Source: Bacteroidales bacterium UBA1797
Lineage (GTDB): Bacteria; Bacteroidota; Bacteroidia; Bacteroidales; VadinHA17
Assembly (NCBI GenBank): GCA_002319885.1
Contig: DCFT01000128.1
Coordinates: 44,714-60,350, forward strand
Direction: 5' to 3'
DNA: 15,637 nt
The position numbers and the translations under genes are program-made. The notes beneath the pieces were generated by a model that saw only the letters and a program-made list of their open reading frames with translations, did not search any database and had not been told where the DNA came from. Numbering within the stretch: the stretch's first letter is position 1; each line of letters begins with the position of its first letter. Shown one piece after another: positions 6,788 to 15,588 of this stretch.

Positions 6788-8791
6788 TTATTTATCCTCA
6801 GTTATCTTAACCTGATCGAACCATGCAACACCTTGCCCCGGCATTTTAAGAATGAGGTTTGTTTTAAATCGGGGCAGGGTATCAGATGGTATATTAATAA
6901 ATGTCATATATTCTCTCCATTGATTATCAGGAACAAATCTTGCCCGGCCAAAATCACCAACGGAAATTTCAACGTATTGTGGCATCTCCTTTTTTTCATA
7001 TAGACGAGGATTTTCCTCTTCCGTTACATATGAAATTCTCTGTTCTGGGTCAGATTTTGCCCAAAGCGAAATCGTATAGGATGCACCGGCTCTGACAGTA
7101 AACGGGAAAAACCTTATTGCCAGGCTTTTATGGGCTTCAGGAGTGATTATTCTGAGTGCATGATTACCATCGAGATATTCCCGTGTATCGAGAAAATACG
7201 TTGCCCCTCTGTCTCCACCAGGTCGTGCATAACAGGCTGAAGGTAATCCTGGACTTGTTAGATCTTCAAAACCGGGGTCCCTAATCAGGTTTGTATTTGA
7301 GACAGCAGATTGGTGTTTTTCCGGGTTTATGTCAATTAGATAAACCTGCGTTCCAAAAGGTGCCAGCACATCAGTAATTAATCCACCTCTGACCGGAACA
7401 AAACGGTTTTCAAAAAGTACTCGTGCCTTTCCTGTATAAAACCCTGTTATCCGGAAGGAAGTACTCAAAGGTTCATTTATTTTATTGACCGCCATAATGA
7501 TCAACTGGCCATTATGAAACCTGGAGGTAACTGATACATTTCCGGAAATTGATTCAACCGGTAATGTCTCTTCATCGGAAAGGAGCCATGGTGTCAGCTC
7601 AGCTACTTCCATTGCCATTTTTCCGCATTCGCTCCATGTAGCCGGGGACTTTGGAAAATAATTAAGACCCTGTCGCACAAAATATTGAATTCCGGTTGCA
7701 CCGTTTATAATTGATTGCCATGTCATTGACCTGATTTCCTGGGAAGTCGGTTCGCGACTCCATAATTCCCCGCCTCCAAAAGCCTGTGGTACAATCCAGA
7801 ATGGCTTCTTCCCTTTAAATTCGTTCCGTAACAGATTTGCTACATCTCCGGGTAATGAAACAGGATGATCGGGTATAGGGTATGGATCGGCCATTACAAT
7901 ATCGAGGGCTGAAGAATATTTTGAAGCAGTTATAAAAGGAGCCATAAATACTATCGAAACAGGATGCCATGGATCATTTTCTTTTACGGTATTGTAAATT
8001 TCTTCAAGCGATTCAGGTGTTACTTTTGTTCCATTTGGTTCATCTGAAATGTACCATCCAAGCAATGCTGGATGATCTCTGAAGGTCTTAATTTCATCGA
8101 TCAGAAGTTTCCTTTTTTCTCCATCGCTCATACTGTCAATCCTCGAACCAACTCCACCACCTCCCGAAACTGAAAGAAGGTTATAAAGTACTTTCATGCC
8201 TAGTTCGGCACATCTATCCATATAAGCTTTTCTCTCATTAAGAGTTTCATTTAGTATCTTCTGATAAGGAGATATAAGATTAAACCCTTTTACGACCTCT
8301 TCTTCAGGTAATGAAGGAAATATCGGGGAGTAACAGTAGAAACCGAAAGGAAAAAATGGTAACTTGTTTACTATCAATCCACCTGTGAATTTGTCTGTTT
8401 TTACTTCGTTTGATTTATATGGCAGTACAATCAGATCACATCTGGTGATGTATATTTTTTCTGGAACTATATTAACCGTTATGGTAGCTACTACAGTATA
8501 AACTGCGGGTTTTTTATCCAGAGAGAATGGCAACCGCAGAATATTCCTGCCTGGAATACCATTCCATGAAACAGTATTGGCATCTTCTATCTTAATATTG
8601 ACTGATAAATGATTTTTTGATAAGGAAGGAGGTACATGGAGAAGAAATTCACCTTTTCGTTCATAAGAATAAAAACTTTGTCGCGGGGTTAGAATAAATG
8701 ACGATGAATCAACAACCTGACTAAAAGCATTAAAACATATAAGGAACAGTATAAACGACAAGAAATATATTCTTGATGCCTTGATTTTCAT
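6788..8791 (-). CDS. Secreted clan GH-A-like glycoside hydrolase with C-terminal CBM-like domain
   Basis: A 667-residue exported protein. The signal peptide covers residues 1-24, with probable cleavage NAFS/Q. A beta-sandwich-like region (about 30-130) precedes a TIM-barrel region (about 140-410). Within the barrel are LGWYISDEP (Asp250-Glu251, the likely acid/base on strand 4), DIVMADPYP (297-305) and FWIVPQAFGGGE (331-342). A beta-rich linker (about 415-490) leads to a jelly-roll segment (about 501-662) starting NLIRDPGFED, a typical opening of CBM4/9-like domains. The pattern DEP, then QAFG, then a P-T-x-x-E-x-R-x-M-T helix and a GA-x-GI-x-Y strand recurs in uncharacterised GH-A-like proteins. 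The expected nucleophile site near strand 7 holds Gln336, not Glu, so the mechanism and activity are uncertain. The ATG at 8791 is clear. The gene diverges from the kinase pair across about 100 bp, suggesting it may be a regulatory target. The substrate is not assigned. Confidence 0.75.
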   Translation of the reverse strand: MKIKASRIYFLSFILFLICFNAFSQVVDSSSFILTPRQSFYSYERKGEFLLHVPPSLSKNHLSVNIKIEDANTVSWNGIPGRNILRLPFSLDKKPAVYTVVATITVNIVPEKIYITRCDLIVLPYKSNEVKTDKFTGGLIVNKLPFFPFGFYCYSPIFPSLPEEEVVKGFNLISPYQKILNETLNERKAYMDRCAELGMKVLYNLLSVSGGGGVGSRIDSMSDGEKRKLLIDEIKTFRDHPALLGWYISDEPNGTKVTPESLEEIYNTVKENDPWHPVSIVFMAPFITASKYSSALDIVMADPYPIPDHPVSLPGDVANLLRNEFKGKKPFWIVPQAFGGGELWSREPTSQEIRSMTWQSIINGATGIQYFVRQGLNYFPKSPATWSECGKMAMEVAELTPWLLSDEETLPVESISGNVSVTSRFHNGQLIIMAVNKINEPLSTSFRITGFYTGKARVLFENRFVPVRGGLITDVLAPFGTQVYLIDINPEKHQSAVSNTNLIRDPGFEDLTSPGLPSACYARPGGDRGATYFLDTREYLDGNHALRIITPEAHKSLAIRFFPFTVRAGASYTISLWAKSDPEQRISYVTEEENPRLYEKKEMPQYVEISVGDFGRARFVPDNQWREYMTFINIPSDTLPRFKTNLILKMPGQGVAWFDQVKITEDK

Positions 8792-8869
8792 AGTATGAGG
8801 ATTCCCTTAAGTAAGTTGTAAAAATAAACAGTTTTGGTAAAGGCAATAATTATTGGGACTATTATTTAC

Positions 8870-8877
8870 TATATTTG
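8870..8877 (+). promoter_or_regulatory. Candidate Bacteroidota -7 promoter element for first kinase gene
   Basis: TATATTTG matches the Bacteroidota -7 consensus TAnnTTTG exactly. A TTG at 8853-8855 could serve as the -33 element, but the 14-base spacing is shorter than usual. Transcription would start near 8884, leaving about 15 untranslated bases before the TTG at 8899 and excluding the in-frame TTG at 8875 as start codon. Confidence 0.35.
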
Positions 8878-8898
8878 TTAAATCTAAAAATAAACGAG

Positions 8899-11800
8899 TT
8901 GAAATTTCGATATTTCACACTATTTTTTATTCACTTATTTATTCTGGTATTTGCTTGCATATCAGAGTTATATGCCCAGCCTAAGCACTTGAAATTCAAG
9001 AAACTGACAATTGATGATGGTCTTTCTTCATCAATTGTCTCAAACATAATACAGGATCATAAAGGTTTTGTTTGGATTGCTACTCCTGATGGTCTCAATA
9101 GGTATGATGGTTTTAAATTCATAATTTATAAAAATAATCCCTCTGATCCTGCCAGTTTGCCAAATAACGTTGTACAGACGCTGTTTGAGGATCATAATAA
9201 AAATTTATTAATCGGGACTGAGAATGGACTATGTTCTTACAATAGGGAAAAGGATTGTTTTTTTAATTACATGTCTGATACATCATCTCCTTTAAATGGG
9301 ATATTCTGCACTATCGCAAAGATAATTGAGGATTCAATGGGCAATCTATGGTTAGCTACAAATGAAGGGTTGATATATTTTGACAGGACAAAAAACACAA
9401 TAGTCAGATTTACTCATGACCCTTCAAAACCCGGAAGTCTGAGCAATGATGATGTTAAATCAGTAATGAGTGATAAATTAAACAGACTTTGGGTAACTAC
9501 CCGGTTTGGATTGAATCTGTATCTGCCGGATTCACAAACATTTATGCATATAACCAGGGTCGAGAATGCTGGTGACGATTTATCGCATACTATTTTCAGT
9601 GATATAGCTGAGGATAATGAAGGAAACATCTGGTTTGGAAGTACTGAAGGTATCTATTGTCTTATGAACAATCATAAGGGTGAGACAATAGAATTAACAC
9701 ATTACGAGTATGACAGCCATGATAAAAAAAGTCTTTCGATTAATCAGGTAACCTGTCTTTTTGTTGACGACTCTGGAAATTTGTGGATTGGGACAGAGAA
9801 TGGTGGTCTGAATTTATTTGATAAGGTAAATAAAGGTTTCTGGCACTACAGGATAGATGATTACGATCCACAGAGCTTGAATAATGAATCGATTGAAACG
9901 ATATATCAGGATAGAGCAGGGAATCTGTGGATTGGAACCTATACAGGCGGTCTCAATATTGCAAAGAATCATAGTGATGCAATAAATAAATATCAGAGAT
10001 TGCCAGGAGCACCATTCAGTTTGAGTCATAATTCTGTGGCATGTTTTTTACAGGATGACACGTCAGCGATCTGGGTGGGTACTGACGGTGGTGGATTAAA
10101 CCTCTTTAATGAACAAACACGTCGCTTTGAACGATTCAATATAGATAATTCAACCTTAAACAGCAATTCCGTTCTTTGTATGTTGGAAGATTCCAGAAAA
10201 AGAATCTGGCTGGGAACCTGGGCTGGCGGACTGGTTCGTTTTGATAGAAAAAATAAAACATTTACATCATTTACATCTAAAAACAGTGGGATTCAGGATA
10301 ACAATATTTTTGCCGTTGTGGAAGGTTTTAATGATGATCTCTGGCTGGGTAGTCTTGAACATGGTTTAATTCATTTCCAGATTAAAGAAAATAAATTTAC
10401 AAGTTATTCACCGGCAAACAGCGATATTGGAAACGAAATGATCGTTAAAATTGTAAAATATTCCAGGGGACGACTTTTATTGGGAACACTTGAAAATTTT
10501 CAGATTTTTTCTCCTGCTGATGGTCATTTTACATCATTCGCCTCAGATATCAGGAATGAAAATAGTTTGAGCTTTTCCAGGGTTACCGATATTCTGCCAG
10601 AGAATGACTCTTGTATCTGGATAGGTACCCCGGATGGCCTTAACCGGTTCAATCCGGTTAATGGTTCATTTAAAAGATTTTATGAAAAAGACGGATTGCC
10701 TGATAATTTTATAAAAGCGCTTGTTTTTGATAATTCCGGCATCCTATGGGTTACCACAAACGGAGGGATATGCAGGTTTGATACCAAACATGACAGACTG
10801 AAAAATTATAATAAAGCTGATGGTTTGCAAAGTAATGAATTCACGGAAAGAAGCATTCTAAAAGCGAAAAATGGTGCTCTTTTTATGGGCGGCACAAAAG
10901 GATTTAATATAGTTTATCCTCAAAAAATTGTCGAAAATAAAATTATTCCGGAGATTTTAATCACTGATCTTAAAATATTTAATGAGAGTGTCAAGCCGGG
11001 TGTAAAGAACTCTCCTCTGAATAAAAATATTACAGAAACACACTCTCTGACTTTATCCTATAAACAATCTGTCCTTACTTTTGAATTTGCCACAATGGAT
11101 TTTTCAGCACCTGAAAAAAATAAGTATGCGTATATATTGGAAAATTTTGACAAGGAATGGATTTATACTAAAAACAGAAATGAAGCAACTTATACGAATC
11201 TGAGTCCGGGTAATTATGTATTCCGTGTTAAAGGTTCGAATAATGATGGGATATGGAACAACACTGGAACATCAATCAGTATCACAATTCTGCCACCATG
11301 GTGGAGTACATGGTGGTTCAGACTGATTGTTATTTCGGCAGTGATATTAGTATTCATTTCCTTCTATCTGAATCGTGTTCGCCAATTAAAAAATCAAAAG
11401 ATCCTTCTTGAAAAACTGGTAGAAATAAAAACTTCTGAACTAAGTGAACTCAATGTGTCAAAGGATAAATTCTTCTCTATTATTGCACATGACCTCAAGA
11501 ACCCTTTCAATACAATAATTGGATTCAGTGAGATTCTTACTGATGAAATTCACCCGTTACAACCTGAAAAAACTAAGGAATTTGCTACTATCATTCATAG
11601 TTCTGCAGTTCAGACTTTAAGATTGCTTGAAAATCTTTTGGAATGGGCAAGATCACAAACCGGGAAAATATTGTTTAAACCTGTGCCAATTAAATTATCC
11701 GAGCTTTTTAATGATGAATTCAGTATTCTGAATGAGATGGCTATGGAGAAAAGTATAGATCTCAGAAACTCCTTTGATGATAATCTGACAATATCTGCCG

Positions 11801-12150
11801 ATTTAAACATGATCAAAACGATCTTGCGGAACCTTATAACCAATGCTATCAAATTTACTCGAAAGAACGGTATAGTGGAAGTTAAGGCCATTATCGTCAA
11901 TAATCAGGCAGAGATCTCTGTGGCGGATAACGGTATTGGTATGACAGATGAAACCATGGCAAAACTTTTCAGATTGGATGGTAACCTCTCAACAAAGGGG
12001 ACGGAAAATGAAAAGGGCACCGGGCTTGGACTTTTTTTATGTAAAGAATTTGTTGAAAAGCATGGAGGCAAAATCTGGGTCGAGAGTGAATATGGTAAGG
12101 GTAGTGTTTTCAAATTCGTTATTCCCTCAGCCACGGCCAATTTTGGTTGA
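8899..12150 (+). CDS. Propeller-type sensor histidine kinase, first tandem copy
   Basis: A 1083-residue inner-membrane kinase with a large periplasmic sensor. A 27-residue signal peptide ends SELYAQ. Fourteen Reg_prop blade motifs of the form lWiGT-x-x-GLnrfD run from about residue 58 to 672, enough for two seven-bladed propellers. A Y_Y_Y domain (about 737-798) contains the YTNLSPGNYVFRVKGSN core. One transmembrane helix (about 804-824) and a short coiled linker follow. HisKA carries His864 in FSIIAHDLKNPF. HATPase_c has N-box NLITNA (978-983), G1 DNGIG (1010-1014) and G2 GTGLGL (1040-1045). The protein stops there, without the receiver and AraC-type domains of full hybrid systems. No ATG exists in frame before the mature region. 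TTG 8899 is chosen over TTG 8875 because it gives a signal peptide of the same length as the paralog's and lies downstream of the -7 box. It probably senses oligosaccharides; ligand and response regulator are unknown. Confidence 0.9.
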   Translation: MKFRYFTLFFIHLFILVFACISELYAQPKHLKFKKLTIDDGLSSSIVSNIIQDHKGFVWIATPDGLNRYDGFKFIIYKNNPSDPASLPNNVVQTLFEDHNKNLLIGTENGLCSYNREKDCFFNYMSDTSSPLNGIFCTIAKIIEDSMGNLWLATNEGLIYFDRTKNTIVRFTHDPSKPGSLSNDDVKSVMSDKLNRLWVTTRFGLNLYLPDSQTFMHITRVENAGDDLSHTIFSDIAEDNEGNIWFGSTEGIYCLMNNHKGETIELTHYEYDSHDKKSLSINQVTCLFVDDSGNLWIGTENGGLNLFDKVNKGFWHYRIDDYDPQSLNNESIETIYQDRAGNLWIGTYTGGLNIAKNHSDAINKYQRLPGAPFSLSHNSVACFLQDDTSAIWVGTDGGGLNLFNEQTRRFERFNIDNSTLNSNSVLCMLEDSRKRIWLGTWAGGLVRFDRKNKTFTSFTSKNSGIQDNNIFAVVEGFNDDLWLGSLEHGLIHFQIKENKFTSYSPANSDIGNEMIVKIVKYSRGRLLLGTLENFQIFSPADGHFTSFASDIRNENSLSFSRVTDILPENDSCIWIGTPDGLNRFNPVNGSFKRFYEKDGLPDNFIKALVFDNSGILWVTTNGGICRFDTKHDRLKNYNKADGLQSNEFTERSILKAKNGALFMGGTKGFNIVYPQKIVENKIIPEILITDLKIFNESVKPGVKNSPLNKNITETHSLTLSYKQSVLTFEFATMDFSAPEKNKYAYILENFDKEWIYTKNRNEATYTNLSPGNYVFRVKGSNNDGIWNNTGTSISITILPPWWSTWWFRLIVISAVILVFISFYLNRVRQLKNQKILLEKLVEIKTSELSELNVSKDKFFSIIAHDLKNPFNTIIGFSEILTDEIHPLQPEKTKEFATIIHSSAVQTLRLLENLLEWARSQTGKILFKPVPIKLSELFNDEFSILNEMAMEKSIDLRNSFDDNLTISADLNMIKTILRNLITNAIKFTRKNGIVEVKAIIVNNQAEISVADNGIGMTDETMAKLFRLDGNLSTKGTENEKGTGLGLFLCKEFVEKHGGKIWVESEYGKGSVFKFVIPSATANFG

Positions 12151-12260
12151 TCCTTATCTTAAGCATGTCACAATAATAATCTGCATTTATACTAACCATT
12201 CATTCTAATTTCATGCTATTTAAAGAAATTATTGTCTAAAAAACTATATCTTTAAAAATC

Positions 12261-12276
12261 TGAAGTTATTACTTCA
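12261..12276. promoter_or_regulatory. Short dyad upstream of second kinase gene
   Basis: TGAAGT-TATT-ACTTCA is a perfect 6-bp inverted repeat with a 4-base loop, in the 179 bp between the two kinase genes and 54-69 bases before the preferred start. It could be an operator, a weak 5' UTR hairpin, or chance. It is too short to terminate transcription, and the two kinase genes could be co-transcribed across it. Confidence 0.25.
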
Positions 12277-12329
12277 ATTCCGCTTGAAATATGATTAGTG
12301 AGGGGATTGTATCATATATTCAAAAAATA

Positions 12330-15300
12330 ATGTCCATTAATTCTTTAAGTAGATGCTTTGTGATTTTATTATTTTGCTTTTTCGGCGGAATATCAGGTTT
12401 ATATGCTCAGAAACAGTACTCAAAATTCGATTACCTGACTGTAGATGATGGCCTTTCGAGCAACCGGATCAGGTGTATTTTTAAAGATAGCAAGGATTAT
12501 CTTTGGATAGGAACAGATGTGGGGCTTGATAAATTTGATAGCTATGAAGTAAAGAAATACAGACATGATGATAAAACGACCGGAACAATCAGTAGTGATA
12601 TCCTGACCTGCATTTATGAAGACAAATGGAAAAATCTTTGGTTTGGAACCTATAATGGTTTGAATTTGTACAATCCTGCAAGTAATAATTTTACGGTATT
12701 TAAAAAAAGCAATACAGATAACAATAGTTTAAACAGCAATTGTATAACAGGAATTGTTGAGGATAAAGAAGGAAATCTATGGATTCTTACGGATGGCAGT
12801 TGTTTAAATAAATGGAACCCCGATAATCAGAATTTTACAAGATATTCGTTTGAGCCGCAAAGGCATGGATTATCCGTCCGACCATCGCGTATGGCTGCCG
12901 TTGACTCAAAAGGCTATATCTGGATAGGATCGCTAAGTCCTGGAATCACTCGTTTTGATCCAAGGACATCTGTATTTACAAAATATGAGGATAAGGCTGT
13001 TGGTTTTGGTGGCTTTAGTTATAAAAGTGTGTATATCGATAAAGAGGATAAGATATGGATAGCAACAGATGGCATTGGTTTCTTTTCTTATGATCCGGCA
13101 GCTGATAAGTTTGAACATTTCGGTATAAAAGGTGACGGAAAAGGGACTAACCTGAATTTTGTACTTGACATTATTCCTGAAGATGACAGGTTCTTGTTGC
13201 TCGCGGTTGATCAGGGCGGTATAAACAGATTCGATAAATTATCCAAGACATTTGATTATATAATGTACAAGGATTCAAATGATGCCGGACTGAATAACAA
13301 TGGTGTATGGTGCTTCTACAGGGACAGGGAGGGGATTCTCTGGATTGGTACATCGGGAGGAGGCATCAATTATTATTATCCTAAAAAAGAGCGATTCAAT
13401 CTATTCAAACATAATAGTAATAACCCCAAATCATTATCTTATAATTTTGTTGGTAATTTTTATGAAGATCATCTTGGTTTAATCTGGATAGGTACGGATG
13501 GAGGCGGTATAAGTGTACTTGACCCAAAAACCGGAGAATTTGAAATTTTTAAACACGACCCGGCAAATCCTTACAGCATTAGCGGAAATGTTATACGTGG
13601 TATAGCTGAAGATAAAAATCACGATATGTGGATAGGTACATGGGATGCCGGGCTTAACCGGTACAACAGAAAAACGGGCAGGTTTACCCGGTATTTGCCT
13701 GATGAGAAAAATCCTTCAAGTATATCTGATAAAACAATATGGAATCTTTTTATCGATCATAATAACACATTGTGGATAAGCATTTATAATGTAGGTATTG
13801 ACTTATTTGAAATTGGCAAGGGAGTGACCAGACGATTCAGACCCGACCCTGGAAACCCCCGTTCTATAAGTGGAAATAATAGTTGGTTCTTTTATGAGGA
13901 TGATGAAAAAAATATATGGATTTGTACACAGAATGGATTAGATCTTTTCGACAATATAACGCATTCTTTTAAAGTATTTCATTTCCCTGATAATGATATT
14001 GGATCATTTTATAAAGACAGGTCAGGATATATATGGGTAGGAAGCAACACAAAAGGATTATTCATGTGCAACAAAGATGGAACGATCCTTAAAACATTTG
14101 ATATTTCAAACATTTTACCCAACAACAGAATCCAGGCTATCACTCAGGATAAAAATGGCGATATCTGGATATCCACTAATAATGGTATCTGCAGACTTAA
14201 TCCGGAAATTAACAAGATTAGAAATTATTCAAAAGAAGACGGGCTGCAGGGAGACCAGTTTTATCAGCAATCTTTTCTTAAAACACGTGAAGGAGAATTG
14301 TATTTTGGAGGATACAGAGGTTTCAATTCTTTCAATCCCGATAGCCTGAAGGACAATACCTTCATACCTCCGGTTTATATTACTGATTTCCAAATATTCA
14401 ATAAACCGGTTGTATATGCGGTTCCGGGAGCACAATTTCAGACTCATATCAGTGAAGCAAAAGTAATCAGACTTAACTGGAACCAATCCGTTTTTTCTTT
14501 CTCATTTGTAGCAATAAATTACGTCCATCCGAAAAAGAATCAGTATTCATATATTATGGAAGGTTTTGAAAAAGACTGGAACTATACAGATGCCTCACGA
14601 CGATATGTAACCTATACAAACCTTGATCCTGGAGAATATACCTTCAGAGTAAAAGCCTCAAATGATGATGGTGTCTGGAATGATAAGGGAACTTCTTTAA
14701 AAATTGATATTTTACCACCATTCTGGAAGACATGGTGGTTTAGAACTATTATACTATCTGTTATAATAATTGTAATAGTCTTAATTTTCCAGATTCGTAC
14801 ACGGCAACTGAAAAAACAGAAAATACATCTTGAAAAAACTGTGGCAGTGAAAACTGCTGAATTAAATGAATTAAATGCCTCAAAAGATAAATTCTTTTCA
14901 ATAATTGCTCATGACCTAAAGAACCCTTTTAATACCATTATTGGTTTTAGCGACATGATGAAAGAATCCATCAGATTAAATGATCCTGCTACATTCTATG
15001 AGTATACTGAAATGATAAATACCTCCGCAACCCAGACATTAAGGCTACTTGAAAACCTGCTGGAATGGGCTAATTCGCAACGAGGTAAGATCTCATTTAC
15101 TCCGGAACATCTAATCTTAAGTGAAATTTTAAAAGATGAAATTACTCTTATTGATGATATGGCTGCAGGAAAAAATATTGAAATAAAAAGCTATGTTGAT
15201 GATAGCTTAACGATTTTGGCAGACAAAAATATGATCAAAACGATCTTACGGAACCTTATTACAAATGCAGTAAAGTATACTCATAAGAATGGTCAGGTTC

Positions 15301-15563
15301 AGATAAATGCTGATACGCATGGCAATCAGGTGGAAATATCTGTAACTGACACGGGAATCGGAATGTCTCAGGAAACAGTGGATAAGCTTTTCAGAATCGA
15401 CACTCACCTTTCAACCCGTGGAACAGAAAATGAGAAGGGAACAGGACTCGGGCTCTTTTTAAGTAAAGAATTTGTTGAGAAACATAATGGAAAGATTTGG
15501 GTTGAAAGTGAAGAAGGCAAAGGCAGTACTTTTAAATTAATCCTACCGTTAAGAATCAGCTAG
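12330..15563 (+). CDS. Propeller-type sensor histidine kinase, second tandem copy
   Basis: A 1077-residue paralog of the preceding kinase. A 27-residue signal peptide ends SGLYAQ. Fourteen Reg_prop motifs lie between about residues 57 and 668, including SCLNKWN and RFLLLAVDQGG variants. Y_Y_Y is at about 735-795, one transmembrane helix at about 802-822, and HisKA carries His861 in FSIIAHDLKNPF. HATPase_c has N-box NLITNA (975-980), G1 DTGIG (1007-1011) and G2 GTGLGL (1037-1042). Like its neighbour, it ends after the ATPase domain, with no receiver or DNA-binding module. An upstream in-frame ATG at 12291 would add 13 residues and make an unusually long signal region, so 12330 is preferred, though 12291 remains possible. 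The kinase core matches the first copy at about 64% of positions by hand count, while the propellers differ far more. Different ligands with a similar output partner are therefore plausible. No response regulator follows within the window. Confidence 0.9.
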   Translation: MSINSLSRCFVILLFCFFGGISGLYAQKQYSKFDYLTVDDGLSSNRIRCIFKDSKDYLWIGTDVGLDKFDSYEVKKYRHDDKTTGTISSDILTCIYEDKWKNLWFGTYNGLNLYNPASNNFTVFKKSNTDNNSLNSNCITGIVEDKEGNLWILTDGSCLNKWNPDNQNFTRYSFEPQRHGLSVRPSRMAAVDSKGYIWIGSLSPGITRFDPRTSVFTKYEDKAVGFGGFSYKSVYIDKEDKIWIATDGIGFFSYDPAADKFEHFGIKGDGKGTNLNFVLDIIPEDDRFLLLAVDQGGINRFDKLSKTFDYIMYKDSNDAGLNNNGVWCFYRDREGILWIGTSGGGINYYYPKKERFNLFKHNSNNPKSLSYNFVGNFYEDHLGLIWIGTDGGGISVLDPKTGEFEIFKHDPANPYSISGNVIRGIAEDKNHDMWIGTWDAGLNRYNRKTGRFTRYLPDEKNPSSISDKTIWNLFIDHNNTLWISIYNVGIDLFEIGKGVTRRFRPDPGNPRSISGNNSWFFYEDDEKNIWICTQNGLDLFDNITHSFKVFHFPDNDIGSFYKDRSGYIWVGSNTKGLFMCNKDGTILKTFDISNILPNNRIQAITQDKNGDIWISTNNGICRLNPEINKIRNYSKEDGLQGDQFYQQSFLKTREGELYFGGYRGFNSFNPDSLKDNTFIPPVYITDFQIFNKPVVYAVPGAQFQTHISEAKVIRLNWNQSVFSFSFVAINYVHPKKNQYSYIMEGFEKDWNYTDASRRYVTYTNLDPGEYTFRVKASNDDGVWNDKGTSLKIDILPPFWKTWWFRTIILSVIIIVIVLIFQIRTRQLKKQKIHLEKTVAVKTAELNELNASKDKFFSIIAHDLKNPFNTIIGFSDMMKESIRLNDPATFYEYTEMINTSATQTLRLLENLLEWANSQRGKISFTPEHLILSEILKDEITLIDDMAAGKNIEIKSYVDDSLTILADKNMIKTILRNLITNAVKYTHKNGQVQINADTHGNQVEISVTDTGIGMSQETVDKLFRIDTHLSTRGTENEKGTGLGLFLSKEFVEKHNGKIWVESEEGKGSTFKLILPLRIS

Positions 15564-15588
15564 CCGCATTGAGTTTGTACTAATGCAT

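Noticed and set aside
6743..7003. Plus-strand open frame at the 3' end of the GH-A-like gene
   Set aside because: It overlaps conserved CBM-like coding sequence on the other strand and has no plausible start context or domain.
11948..12208. Alternative-frame plus-strand open frame at the end of the first kinase
   Set aside because: It overlaps the conserved G2 region of the kinase ATPase domain in another frame. The paralog ends at the same point, so it is not a frameshifted receiver domain.
12246..12255. ATATCTTTAA shared with 6680-6689, considered as a common regulatory motif
   Set aside because: A 10-bp AT-rich match between two intergenic regions is expected by chance; the orientation relative to the genes differs and only half of the dyad is present here.
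12151..12329. Gap between kinases examined for a small response regulator, tRNA or terminator
   Set aside because: It is too short for a receiver domain; no cloverleaf or GC-rich stem with a T-run is visible, only a 6-bp dyad.
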